Shown here: positions 20,192 through 29,836 of the stretch, in pieces
Numbering within the stretch: position 1 is the first letter of the stretch
Layout: each line of letters opens with the position of its first letter
Assembly (NCBI GenBank): GCA_937923485.1
Contig: CALDUE010000031.1
Coordinates: 1-64,000, forward strand
Length of the DNA stretch: 64,000 nt
Reading direction: 5' to 3'
Source of the DNA: an uncultured Saprospiraceae bacterium
GTDB lineage: Bacteria; Bacteroidota; Bacteroidia; Chitinophagales; Saprospiraceae
Notes under the pieces: generated by a model
What the model was told of the DNA's origin: nothing
Database searches by the model: none
The model's input: only the letters and a program-made list of their open reading frames with translations
Translations under genes and position numbers: made by a program

Positions 20192-21254
20192 TCTCATACT
20201 TTCCCTTATTGGGCTACTACTGTGTCTTACACTGACTGTTTCTGGACAGGTGCTTGGTGGACGGTATGCTTTTGTTTTTTTAGAGCAATCTCCTTCAGCG
20301 CAAACAGCTGGTTTGGCTGGATTTAGTTTGCGTCAGGACGGTCGTGATCCTGCGATCGCGCAGTTCAATCCAGCATTGCTTAATGCAAATACAGCTGATA
20401 TACTTCATGTAAGTCAGGACTTCTTTCCTGCAGGCGCTGGTAGGTCTATCGTGAGTTATGGTCGCCAAATTGGGGAACGAAAAATTGATGTTAGCGCCAA
20501 TCTTCACTATGCTTCTTTCGGAGAATTTGAGGGTCGTGATGCAGCTGGCATTGCAACAGGAACTTTCTCGGCTCGTGAATATGCCTTAGGAGTAAGCGCA
20601 GCACACCAATTGGCCGATCGCGTGCGCGTAGGCGCCACCGTGCAGGTGCTAGGCGGAAGCATCGAGTCTTTTAACAGTTTCGGAGCTGCCGTCAGCGCAG
20701 GCCTTACCTATATTCCTGACTCTGCAGGATTGACTGTATGGGGCATTCAAATGCGTCATGCTGGACATGTAATTGATGGATACACGGAGCAACAGGACCC
20801 GCTGCCTTTTAACATCAGCGTAGGAGTGAGTCGCAGACTTAAATACTTACCCCTTCGATTTGGGGTGCTTTATCGTCGAATTGATCGATGGAACATCTTA
20901 TTTGATGATCCAGATCGTAGAGAGTCGGATGGTTTTCTTTCTAACGAGCCTGTTGAGCGAGGCGCGACCTCTTTGTGGTTTGACAATTTCGCAAGGCACT
21001 TTTCTTTCAATGCAGAACTCTACCTCGGGAAGCAGGAAGTTATTCAGCTGCGTGCAGGGTATGACCATCAGCGTCAGCGTGAAGGGGAAGTCGAGGAGTT
21101 CCGAAGCTTGGCTGGTTTCAGCTTCGGTCTTGGTGTCAACTTGCGCAAATTCCGATTGGACTATGGGCGTACCGTGCAGCATATCGGGGGCGGAACCAAT
21201 CAGCTAGGAGTTCTGATAGATTTTAACCCAGGCACTCGCGCTCCCAAGACATGA
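20181..21254 (+). CDS. porQ: Type IX secretion system protein PorQ
   Basis: GGRYAFVFLEQSPSAQTAGLAGFSLRQDGRDPAIAQFNPALL; outer-membrane barrel-like. Confidence 0.8.
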   Translation: MKSSLILSLIGLLLCLTLTVSGQVLGGRYAFVFLEQSPSAQTAGLAGFSLRQDGRDPAIAQFNPALLNANTADILHVSQDFFPAGAGRSIVSYGRQIGERKIDVSANLHYASFGEFEGRDAAGIATGTFSAREYALGVSAAHQLADRVRVGATVQVLGGSIESFNSFGAAVSAGLTYIPDSAGLTVWGIQMRHAGHVIDGYTEQQDPLPFNISVGVSRRLKYLPLRFGVLYRRIDRWNILFDDPDRRESDGFLSNEPVERGATSLWFDNFARHFSFNAELYLGKQEVIQLRAGYDHQRQREGEVEEFRSLAGFSFGLGVNLRKFRLDYGRTVQHIGGGTNQLGVLIDFNPGTRAPKT

Positions 21255-22231
21255 CTTCTGTAGAAAGCTTGGCGCTTGAGCGACTTGAGCAATTCAAAAT
21301 AAACGAACAGCGCTGGATCAACATGCAGAGCGGTATCGACCTGCTCGAACGGTGGTTAGAAGATCAATTGGTGTATGGATTGGCTGCGCTTGAAAGTGAT
21401 GCGGATACTCGTATTGAGGCAATCGCGGCGCAGTTGGTCGACAATCATTTGCCAGGAGCTGCTTCTTCTTTGAGAAAATTGGCTCCACTGATTGGAATCG
21501 AAAAGGAGTGGGAGCAGGCTGTTCTTAAAGAGTTTGGGTATTGGCACGTAATGGCCCGTATGTCTCGGAAGCTTAAACAGCTCTCTGACGACCAACTTGG
21601 AGGCCTTTTACTTACTCTAGGTCATCGCTTTCGCAAAACAGACATTCTCGCGTCTGATCCGCTTCCCGAGCAATATTGGACTTGTGTAGGACTCGAGGAG
21701 GGAGACGATCAAAATGTCTACTATCGGCGCACGTATTGGCGTGGTGCCATAGCAGAGCACGCAGGTGTGCAGCTCGTCTTCCAGTATGGCGCTCCTGTTC
21801 CGCTGGGTCAAACCGAAGTAGGTACTTCAAGCAAGATGACCATTCATGCGTATCCAGGAGGTTTGCCTGGCAGGCTTGAATTGCCAGATCAAATTGCGAT
21901 CAGTTCGAAAGAGGCCTGTCCGCATCATTTTGCAACGTGGCAAGCCCAACAAGATGCCAATGAGGCCATCCTTATTCGTCAGCCTTGGTCGCGATCTATA
22001 CCTGTGGCTGTCGGTCCACTTACGGTTCGTTTTGACGAAAGTCGAGAAAGCTTGCACCTGCTAGATGTAAAAGGTGAAGAGGTTATTCAGCCTTGCGGCA
22101 AAACCGACGATGCGAGTTGGACGCTTCTAAGCCTTGCGGCCAAAACCCCCGTAACAGTCTTCGGGCAATTTGAGATGGGAAACCTGATGTTACACTCAGT
22201 ATGGCTAGGAGAGCGGCTGCATGCCCTTTAG
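21251..22231 (+). CDS. Protein resembling the post-zinc-finger part of SWIM zinc finger family proteins; no SWIM motif
   Basis: GIDLLERWLEDQLVYGLAALES...IAAQLVDNHLPGAASSLRKLAPLIG; overlaps porQ by 4 bp. Confidence 0.45.
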   Translation: MTSVESLALERLEQFKINEQRWINMQSGIDLLERWLEDQLVYGLAALESDADTRIEAIAAQLVDNHLPGAASSLRKLAPLIGIEKEWEQAVLKEFGYWHVMARMSRKLKQLSDDQLGGLLLTLGHRFRKTDILASDPLPEQYWTCVGLEEGDDQNVYYRRTYWRGAIAEHAGVQLVFQYGAPVPLGQTEVGTSSKMTIHAYPGGLPGRLELPDQIAISSKEACPHHFATWQAQQDANEAILIRQPWSRSIPVAVGPLTVRFDESRESLHLLDVKGEEVIQPCGKTDDASWTLLSLAAKTPVTVFGQFEMGNLMLHSVWLGERLHAL

Positions 22232-22397
22232 GTCAATATAGAACTGTCAGATAAGTTGTTAGAACGCTTAATACCGTTGGATCCTAATCTTAAAAGTATC
22301 CATGTCTTGATAGATTTGACTGTTCAGCGTGGCTACATATGCCGCTACTGTTTTTCGTTAACATACCAACTCGTCAAGGCGTGCTACATTTACGCCA

Positions 22398-23150
22398 ATG
22401 ATCAGCGAACAGCACAGCTTACTGTCCAATCTGAAAGCCGCGAAAGTGGCTAACGAGAAGCGCTTCGCAGTGCTGATCGATCCTGATAAACTCCGTACGA
22501 CCCGCCTTGAAGAAGTGGTAGAACGTTCAATGGATGCTGGCGTCGACTATTTCTTCATTGGAGGAAGCTTGATCGTCAACAACATGCTCGATCAGGTACT
22601 TGAAGGAATAAAGAAACGCTGCGACATACCACTTGTGCTTTTTCCAGGGAGTAGCTTCCAGTTGAGCTACCGAGCAGATGCACTCCTGTTCCTCTCATTA
22701 ATTAGTGGTCGCAACCCAGAATTGTTGATTGGCAACCATGTGATTGCAGCTCCCTATTTGAAGATAAGTCCACTGGAAATTATGTCCTGTGGATACATGC
22801 TTGTCGACGGAGGCACGCAGACAACCGTGAGTTACATGAGTAACACCACGCCGATTCCTGCCAATAAAGCAGATATCGCGATGTGTACTGCCGTTGCTGG
22901 TGAGATGCTCGGACTAAAGCTCATGTATCTCGACGCAGGCTCGGGTGCGAAGCATCCAATTCCAACAGAATTGATCGAATCGGTGAGCAGCGCAATTGAA
23001 GTTCCGTTAATTATCGGAGGTGGCATTCGTACACCTGAAAAGGCTCGAGCTAACGTAGAAGCGGGAGCAGATGTCATTGTCGTTGGCGATGCCATCGAAA
23101 GCGATCCTAACCTCATTAAAGAGCTCTCAGCAGCGGTTCACGGATGGTAA
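22398..23150 (+). CDS. Geranylgeranylglyceryl/heptaprenylglyceryl phosphate synthase (GGGPS/PcrB family)
   Basis: FAVLIDPDKL, DYFFIGGSL, LFPGSS, YLDAGSGAKHPIP, PLIIGGGIRTPEKA. Confidence 0.92.
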   Translation: MISEQHSLLSNLKAAKVANEKRFAVLIDPDKLRTTRLEEVVERSMDAGVDYFFIGGSLIVNNMLDQVLEGIKKRCDIPLVLFPGSSFQLSYRADALLFLSLISGRNPELLIGNHVIAAPYLKISPLEIMSCGYMLVDGGTQTTVSYMSNTTPIPANKADIAMCTAVAGEMLGLKLMYLDAGSGAKHPIPTELIESVSSAIEVPLIIGGGIRTPEKARANVEAGADVIVVGDAIESDPNLIKELSAAVHGW

Positions 23151-24103
23151 TCCGCTACGGCACTGTCACGCGCTCAACTGGATCTTGGTACGAGGTGCTT
23201 TTCGAAAATGGAGACATTTGGTCTTGCCGCGTTAAAGGCAAATTTCGCCTCGAAGGTATGCGCACGACCAATCCTATTGCCGTTGGCGACCGCGTAGGAA
23301 TTGAAGAGGACGAAGAGGGAGATGAGAATACTGGGCGCATTACAGAGTTGGTTGCAAGAACGAACTACGTACTCCGCCAAAGTCCACGTAAAAAGCACGA
23401 GGTCCATATTCTCGCGGCAAACGTTGATCTCGCTATTCTCGTCACGACGATCGTAGAGCCCATGCTGAAGCAAGGGCTCATCGACCGATTTCTATTAAGT
23501 ACCGAGCCTTACGACATTCCCACAGCGATAGTGTTTAATAAGGCAGATCTCTACAGTGAGCATGACTTGATGGTGTATGCGGCGCTAGAAGATATCTATA
23601 CTTCTATCGGCTACACTGTTCTACTCGTAAGCGCCGAGAAAGGTCATGGTATTGAGGAGCTGCGCGACATGATCAAAGACAAAACGACATTGATTGGAGG
23701 ACAGTCTGGTGTAGGTAAATCAAGCCTGCTCAATGCCGTCGCTCCAGAGCTCGCTGCTCGAGTCGGGGGCTTGAGTTATCGTTCGGGCAAAGGGGTGCAC
23801 ACGACTACCTTCGCAGAGATGCACCCACTTCCTTTCGGGGGGAGTCTCATCGATACCCCTGGCATCAAAACGCTAGGTTTTAACTTCCTTAAAGAGACGG
23901 AAGTCACCGATAATTTCCGTGAGTTCTTCGCGCTTTCGCAAAACTGTCGATTCAACAATTGTCTACACCGTGAAGAGCCCGGTTGTGCTGTCAAAAAGGC
24001 TGTCGACGCTGGAGAAGCAAGCGAATTGCGTTACATTAACTACCTAACTATCTTGCAGGAAGTAGAGGATCAGAATTATTGGGAGATACATCGGGACGTG
24101 TAG
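23144..24103 (+). CDS. rsgA: Ribosome small subunit-dependent GTPase A
   Basis: GGQSGVGKSSLLNAVAPE, GKGVHTTTFAEMH, DTPGIKTLGF, C-terminal zinc-binding Cys/His cluster. Confidence 0.96.
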   Translation: MVIRYGTVTRSTGSWYEVLFENGDIWSCRVKGKFRLEGMRTTNPIAVGDRVGIEEDEEGDENTGRITELVARTNYVLRQSPRKKHEVHILAANVDLAILVTTIVEPMLKQGLIDRFLLSTEPYDIPTAIVFNKADLYSEHDLMVYAALEDIYTSIGYTVLLVSAEKGHGIEELRDMIKDKTTLIGGQSGVGKSSLLNAVAPELAARVGGLSYRSGKGVHTTTFAEMHPLPFGGSLIDTPGIKTLGFNFLKETEVTDNFREFFALSQNCRFNNCLHREEPGCAVKKAVDAGEASELRYINYLTILQEVEDQNYWEIHRDV

Positions 24104-24187
24104 TTTCGTATCCAGCAATCAGCGGAGCTGATGGTCTAGCAGTCAAGCGCAGCGAAGACGATCCAGCTTCCAAAGTACCACGAAGAA

Positions 24188-24351
24188 TGAGTTACCAAAG
24201 TCGCAAACGCTACACCAGTCGTGCTGATAAGTTCAAGCAGCACATGAAGGCATACCGATTGGCTTTCATTTGTGCGTTTTTGATTTTCGTAGTCTACTTA
24301 GCGTTTAGCTGGCGAGAGCTTTATGACTATTTCCGCACCTTCTTTATGTAA
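24188..24351 (+). CDS. Small single-TM membrane protein
   Basis: MSYQSRKRYTSRADKFKQHMKAYRLAFICAFLIFVVYLAFSWRELYDYFRTFFM; the ORF as listed starts at 24079 inside rsgA. Confidence 0.5.
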
Positions 24352-25849
24352 TAAGCTTACGTAACTGCTTTCTTTCGTTTATCCAGACGGCGCCAGCAAA
24401 GAGCAGTAGCCCTGCTGTACCTAGACCAAGATTGCCTAGCCAGATCATATTGCTTCCTCCCGAAATAGCCAGGTCTAAGACGCTGGTTCCTAGTTTTGGC
24501 GAAAGCTGCCAGTACGCCCCAAAAATAACCAAGGCAAGAATAGTGTAAGCCCACATCGCTTTCAGGTCATACGGAATTGGATAGTGTTTACGCCCAAGCC
24601 ACCAAGAGGCTGCCATCATCGTTAAATAGCAGGTTAGCGTTGTCCACGCACATCCGTAGAATCCATACTTAGGGATTAACAGGATGTTTAGCACAATGGT
24701 GATAGTCGCTCCCCCAAGACTGATGTAAGCGCCCATTTTAGTCTTGTCTGTCACTTTGTACCACACAGAGAAGTTGTAGTACATACCAAGACACAGGTTG
24801 GCAAGAAGTAGAATCGGGACAACGTCGCTGCCGACTCGATAGGAATCATCCTGCAAGAAGGTTTGACTGAATACGGGAAGAAAGAGCGAGACAACCAAGA
24901 AACCGAAGAGGGAGGCAATTAAGAAATAGCGGGCAAGCCGAGCATAGTTTTCTTGGGCCCCAACAGCTCCACTTTCCCTGAAGAAAAAGGGCTCCGCTCC
25001 GTAACGAAACGCTTGAGTGAAAAGGGCCAAGAGCATGGCAAGCTTATAATTCTGACCGTAGACACCAAGAAGTTCCAGCCCTTCTAGTTTGCCTCCAGGC
25101 CATAAAATAGGTAGGAGCTTGCGATCTAGCATTTCATTAATGATATAGCTAAAGCCAACGACGACGAGCGGAGATGAGAAGACGAGTAATTTCTTCAACA
25201 GCTTAAAGTCGATTTGCCACTTCATGCTTTTTAGCTCTGGCGTGAGTAACAGGAAGACCGCAGCAGAAGCTATAATATTCGCAAGGAAAATATAGGTTAT
25301 CCCAGCGAACGGAGTCGCAAGCCATTCAGGTGCGTTTGGCCACTTTGGTAGCAGATACAACCAGAAAATATTAAGTCCTAGATTAACACCGATACCAGTC
25401 AACCGAACTACCGCAAACCTCCAAGGGCGCTGCTCCATCCTCAGCTTGGCTAATGGGAGTTCAACCATTGCATCGAAAAGCAGTATCCCTCCTGCGAGGG
25501 CAAATAACCACTGATATGCTGGGTAGCCAGATACGTATCCAAGCCAAGGAGAAAGAAACAGGAGACCTCCACCAAGTAGCATTCCTATACCTGCGGTTGT
25601 GAGGAAGCTCGTTGCAAAGAGAGTTGATTGGTCTTCCGATTTATAATTCCGGAAATACGCGATGTCCAACCGAAAAGTGGCTAAAACCATTAGAAAACTG
25701 AGCAGTGCAAAAACATCCGTTTGTATCCCAGACTCGAAGGTTGTGAAAATGTCTGTGTAGAGCGGCGTCAACAAGAAATACAAACCCCTCCCCAAAATTG
25801 AGGACAGACCATAAATAGCTGTTTCTGATGCGAGTTTGCGTAGGCTCAT
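24344..25849 (-). CDS. Oligosaccharide flippase / Wzx-MATE family membrane protein
   Basis: Multi-TM; GLSSILGRGLYFLLTPLYTDIF N-terminus. Confidence 0.82.
   Translation of the reverse strand: MSLRKLASETAIYGLSSILGRGLYFLLTPLYTDIFTTFESGIQTDVFALLSFLMVLATFRLDIAYFRNYKSEDQSTLFATSFLTTAGIGMLLGGGLLFLSPWLGYVSGYPAYQWLFALAGGILLFDAMVELPLAKLRMEQRPWRFAVVRLTGIGVNLGLNIFWLYLLPKWPNAPEWLATPFAGITYIFLANIIASAAVFLLLTPELKSMKWQIDFKLLKKLLVFSSPLVVVGFSYIINEMLDRKLLPILWPGGKLEGLELLGVYGQNYKLAMLLALFTQAFRYGAEPFFFRESGAVGAQENYARLARYFLIASLFGFLVVSLFLPVFSQTFLQDDSYRVGSDVVPILLLANLCLGMYYNFSVWYKVTDKTKMGAYISLGGATITIVLNILLIPKYGFYGCAWTTLTCYLTMMAASWWLGRKHYPIPYDLKAMWAYTILALVIFGAYWQLSPKLGTSVLDLAISGGSNMIWLGNLGLGTAGLLLFAGAVWINERKQLRKLIT
24493..24506 (-). 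repeat. Iterated motif GCTTTCGCCAAAAC, exact (in flippase, LSPK)
   Basis: Exact 14-mer. Confidence 0.9.
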
Positions 25850-26488
25850 CTAAAGGCAATGATAGTTACCTACGAGGAAGCCATTGGTCTTATTGGTTCT
25901 TTTTATGCGAATTGCAGTGACCATCCAATCATATTTGCCTGAAGGCCCCTAATTTAGGTTGTCGCTATGCAACACCTTCAGGAATTGTCTTTGGAGTAGA
26001 GCAATCAGTACGTGTGTCCTCAACCTATCGGCTGGCGAGAGGAGTAAGTTCTGTCTGCCAACAAACTGAAAATCGGTCAAACTTTTGACCATTTGTGGCA
26101 TTTTCTAGCTTGCTACACACTATACATATAATAATTGTGACTATATGGCCAGGCAGTCGTCTCAATGGAGAACTTTAAGATTGGCTCCTTCTAAAATTTG
26201 CCGGCCGTCCCTAAAATTGAAAGCAACCCTCCCATGAAATCCCTTGTTAAGAACCTTCTCGTAACGCTCTGTATCCTCAGCCTCTTTTCTATAGTCACGC
26301 TCTAGTAGATTGATTGAATGTCTCGGTAAAGCTTTTTCATTGTCCCGACTCAGGCAGGATTGAATAGCAACCTCGATCTTTAGCATTTATTAAGTAGGTT
26401 TTAACACCTTGGCGTGTGACAAACGAACCCTTTAGGCGTTCTACCATAGAATCAGAGTAAGTTTAGCCCTACTCAAAAAGATTTTATC

Positions 26489-27175
26489 ATGCGTACGCTC
26501 ACTAGAATTGTTCTTTTTGTCCTCGTAATTTTCAGTCTCGCTTCGGTGGTTTTGGCGCAAGCCCCAGCACCTTCAAAGAGCATGTCAGGAAAGGCGAAAG
26601 CCGATCTCCAAAAGCTTCGTACCAAGTATGAGTCTGGAGGTAGTCTGCAAGCGGAAGTAGCGTTAGAGATTCAATTTCCAGAATCACCTGCTGAAATCCA
26701 GTCGGGTACCATAACGCAGTCAGGCGAGCGATTCAGAGTCGAATTTGATCAGCAAGTAGTGATCTCTGATGGAGAAACGATCTGGATGTATTTGCCAGAT
26801 AACCAAGAAGTCCAGGTCTATGATGCCGAGGATAGTGCTTCAGATGGCGGCTTCATGCGTCCACAAGATTTGCTCACCATTTATGATAGCGATGGATACG
26901 AGTATGACATCGTGGGCGATATTGATGAGGAAGGGACTACACTCCGCCAGATCGAATTCAAACCAACTGACCGAGAGTCGGAAATGGCTAAGATTCGACT
27001 TACCTACGATCCTGTTACAAGCGAAATCCGTCGAGTGCGTGTTTTCAATAAGGACGGAAGCCGTTTTGCTTTGTTGTTGACTTCCGTCAAAACAGGCCAA
27101 GAAGTAGCGGATGCGACGTTTACGTTCAACGCAAAAGACTACCCAGGAGTGATTGTTGAAGACATGCGCCTGTAA
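26489..27175 (+). CDS. lolA: Outer membrane lipoprotein carrier protein LolA-like
   Basis: Signal peptide; GERFRVEFDQQVVISDGETIWMYLPDNQEVQVYD. Confidence 0.85.
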   Translation: MRTLTRIVLFVLVIFSLASVVLAQAPAPSKSMSGKAKADLQKLRTKYESGGSLQAEVALEIQFPESPAEIQSGTITQSGERFRVEFDQQVVISDGETIWMYLPDNQEVQVYDAEDSASDGGFMRPQDLLTIYDSDGYEYDIVGDIDEEGTTLRQIEFKPTDRESEMAKIRLTYDPVTSEIRRVRVFNKDGSRFALLLTSVKTGQEVADATFTFNAKDYPGVIVEDMRL

Positions 27176-27200
27176 GTTAGGAGGCATAAGTTTTTAAGTC

Positions 27201-27237
27201 GAGCGGGTCTAAGAATGAAGAGTTCTTAGACCCGCTC
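27201..27237 (+). terminator. Perfect 15-bp hairpin downstream of lolA
   Basis: GAGCGGGTCTAAGAA TGAAGAG TTCTTAGACCCGCTC; short T-rich tail. Confidence 0.7.
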
Positions 27238-27250
27238 TTATATTGCCCCT

Positions 27251-28840
27251 ATGGGCTGGAAAAGCACACTAGCATATCCTATTGCCAAGGTTTTACAGCA
27301 ACGTGTAAAGAGCGCTGCCAAGAATCCGTATGCTGTACAGCAAAAGATCCTCGACCAACTTCGTACTAAAGGCCAGCAAACTGCCTTCGGAAAAGATCAC
27401 GGACTTTCGGAATTGAGAAGCCATGCAGATCTTTCTCGTCTCGTTCCCGTAAGAGACTACGAGGGCCTCAAAAGTTATTTTGATCGCGTAGTCGCCGGAG
27501 AGCGTAACGTGCTGTGGCCCGGACTTCCAGCATACTTCGCCAAGACGAGTGGAACAACTTCTGGGGTCAAGTACATTCCAATAACCCATGACAGCCTCCC
27601 GAATCATTTCGGTACTGCTCGCAATGCCCTTTTCAACTACTTCGGGCGGACGGGTAAAGGAGCCTGGCTCGACGGAAAAATGATCTTCCTTTCTGGTTCG
27701 CCAGAACTAGAAAGGAAGAATGGTATTCCGCTCGGTAGACTTTCTGGGATCAGTAATCATCTTATCCCAGCGTGGGTGAAGCGCGGACAGTTGCCGAGTT
27801 ATGAGACCAATTGTATTGAAGATTGGGAAACCAAGCTCGATGCCATCGTTGAGGAGACGGTTGGACAAGATCTTCGGCTTATCTCAGGTATCCCGCCTTG
27901 GGTGCAGATGTATTTTGAGCGTTTGCTTGCCGTTACTGGCAAAAACCATGTCCTCGACATCTTCCCTAATTTTAGTGTCTTCGTTTATGGAGGCGTCAAC
28001 TACGAGCCTTACCGTGGGCAGATTGAAAACCTTATAGGTGGTCGTATCGATAGCGTTGAGACCTATCCTGCATCCGAAGGGTTTATTGCATTTCAAGATG
28101 GCGAGCCAGGTGAGGGTTTGCTCCTCAACGTGGATTCAGGAATCTATTTCGAGTTTGTCCCTTTAGCAGAGGCGCATAAGGAACATCCCACGCGGCTTAG
28201 TTTGCGTGAGGTGGAATTAGGGAAAGACTATGCAGTGATCCTAACGAGCAATGCTGGCCTCTGGGGCTACGCGATCGGGGATACCGTGGAATTTGTAAGT
28301 CTGAATCCTTTTCGGATTAAGGTATCTGGCAGAGTCAAGCATTTCATCAGCGCGTTCGGTGAGCACGTGATTGGTAAAGAAGTCGAGATGGCGATGCAGG
28401 CTGCAGTTAATAAACACGGTGGAAGGGTCACCGAGTTTCATGTAGCTCCTCAAGTCAATCCGCCAGTCGGTGAAGCCCCCTTCCACGAGTGGTTCATCGA
28501 ATTCGCTGAGCTCCCTTCGGGTTTAGGTGACAGTATCAAGGTCCCACATCCCCCCTCCTGCCTCCTACATTCCGATGGCATCCCGATTAGCATCCGAAAT
28601 TCGAAATTCGAAATCCATCATACAGATTCAGCTTTCGCCAAAACTCTCAACCAAGAAATGCTCCTCCAAAACATCTACTACGCAGATCTTATAGGAGGTA
28701 AGGTGCTGCAACCGCTCAAAATTACAGTGGTGAAGCAAGGAGCGTTTCGCAGGTATATGGAATCTCAAGGCAAGCTTGGGGGACAGAATAAGGTGCCAAG
28801 GTTGGGCAATGATCGGAAAATTGCCGATGTATTGAGTTGA
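27251..28840 (+). CDS. GH3 auxin-responsive-promoter-like acyl-adenylate family protein
   Basis: AKTSGTTSGVKYIPIT, VYGGVNYEPYR, ETYPASEGFIAFQ, SGRVKHFISAFGEHVIGKEVE. Confidence 0.9.
   Translation: MGWKSTLAYPIAKVLQQRVKSAAKNPYAVQQKILDQLRTKGQQTAFGKDHGLSELRSHADLSRLVPVRDYEGLKSYFDRVVAGERNVLWPGLPAYFAKTSGTTSGVKYIPITHDSLPNHFGTARNALFNYFGRTGKGAWLDGKMIFLSGSPELERKNGIPLGRLSGISNHLIPAWVKRGQLPSYETNCIEDWETKLDAIVEETVGQDLRLISGIPPWVQMYFERLLAVTGKNHVLDIFPNFSVFVYGGVNYEPYRGQIENLIGGRIDSVETYPASEGFIAFQDGEPGEGLLLNVDSGIYFEFVPLAEAHKEHPTRLSLREVELGKDYAVILTSNAGLWGYAIGDTVEFVSLNPFRIKVSGRVKHFISAFGEHVIGKEVEMAMQAAVNKHGGRVTEFHVAPQVNPPVGEAPFHEWFIEFAELPSGLGDSIKVPHPPSCLLHSDGIPISIRNSKFEIHHTDSAFAKTLNQEMLLQNIYYADLIGGKVLQPLKITVVKQGAFRRYMESQGKLGGQNKVPRLGNDRKIADVLS
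28595..28614 (+). repeat. Short tandem repeat (CGAAATT)2.9
   Basis: CGAAATTCGAAATTCGAAAT read directly. Confidence 0.9.
28631..28644 (+). repeat. Iterated motif GCTTTCGCCAAAAC, exact (in GH3-like, AFAKT)
   Basis: Exact 14-mer. Confidence 0.9.
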
Positions 28841-28869
28841 TTCTGCTTAACGGTCTCGGTCCAAGGTGC

Positions 28870-29616
28870 TTACGAAAATTCTCCACTGACGATTAAAACG
28901 CCATCTAGTTTTCGCAATTCCACCTCGAGGACTTGATTCGATCGTTTCAGGCCTATGGTGAGCTCTTCGCTCATCAAAGCTTCTTGATGATAGCTAAGCT
29001 TTAGAGAGGTGAGTCCGACCGATAGGGTAGCGTCATGCTCATAGGCCGCATCAAACATCCAGCGTGCAGTGACGACATTATTAAGGTGTCCATTGAAGTC
29101 GCAATCGTGCAAGCGAACCCTTCTGCGATCTACCAAGGGGAAGGGGGCTTTACTCTTAAATCGTCTAACCCTTGAAATCTCGGTCTGAAGAGGAGTCTTG
29201 ATTTCAGCAAGTTTTTCTTTCAAATCAGGTGGCAGTGGGGTAGTCCGCCTCGTATGTAGATCAATGAGTGCCCAAAGACTTTGTCCCACCACGAAATCAT
29301 GTCCTTCCGAACTACCTAAGTAGTCTCGATACACGAGTGGTCCGCCAGATTTAGGGACAGAGGTAGCCAACTGCATTAAGGCTTCGCCCTTTGGTCTAAG
29401 CTTTAGCGAAAGCTCGATCGTTACCAATGCCCATGCAAGGCCTCTTGGCAGGAGGTCTTTGTAGCCAAAACCGACGCTACCGGCATGTTGCTGAGCGACG
29501 TCATGAAGACTTCGAAGTAGTGCAGGTAGGGTGAGATTACTGTTAGGGTCGACGTCATAAGAGGCAACCCTATAGGTTTTGGCGAAAGCTGTAGTCATAT
29601 TCGAAAGTGTGGACAA
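28870..29616 (-). CDS. Acyl-ACP thioesterase-like protein
   Basis: TLPALLRSLHDVAQQHAGSVGFGYKDLLPRGLAWALVTIEL...HDCDFNGHLNNVVTARWM. Confidence 0.8.
   Translation of the reverse strand: MSTLSNMTTAFAKTYRVASYDVDPNSNLTLPALLRSLHDVAQQHAGSVGFGYKDLLPRGLAWALVTIELSLKLRPKGEALMQLATSVPKSGGPLVYRDYLGSSEGHDFVVGQSLWALIDLHTRRTTPLPPDLKEKLAEIKTPLQTEISRVRRFKSKAPFPLVDRRRVRLHDCDFNGHLNNVVTARWMFDAAYEHDATLSVGLTSLKLSYHQEALMSEELTIGLKRSNQVLEVELRKLDGVLIVSGEFS
29577..29590 (-). repeat. Iterated motif GCTTTCGCCAAAAC, exact (thioesterase N-terminus, AFAKT)
   Basis: Exact 14-mer. Confidence 0.9.
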
Positions 29617-29735
29617 GGTTACGCCAAACCTTGTAAAGCTCAGCGGCCATGCGTGTTACACTGTCATTTTTACGTTTATAAGTGAGCTGAATACCCCTCA
29701 TTTGCAAATCAGACGAAATACTTTCCAATTAGGCC

Positions 29736-29766
29736 TTGGCAATTGCGTTGAAAAAGTCTACCTTTG
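29736..29766 (+). promoter_or_regulatory. Bacteroidota promoter for rpsL superoperon
   Basis: TTG - 20 nt - TACCTTTG, upstream of rpsL ATG at 29837. Confidence 0.6.
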
Positions 29767-29836
29767 CGTTCGCTTTCGAAAAACCGTCGGAGATGACGGG
29801 GATTGAAAGCTAATTAACAGGATTAACGAACGTTTT

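Noticed and set aside
23933-23948. GCTTTCGCAAAACT in rsgA and GCTTTCGCAAAACA at ~21629
   Set aside because: Require an indel relative to the motif; may be chance.
26162-26386. 74-aa - strand ORF in the lolA upstream intergenic region
   Set aside because: No signal, domain or convincing start; could be a small gene or remnant but not supportable.
26549-26562. One-mismatch motif GTTTTGGCGCAAGC in lolA
   Set aside because: Lies in the signal-peptide cleavage segment VLAQA, a common sequence type; ambiguous.
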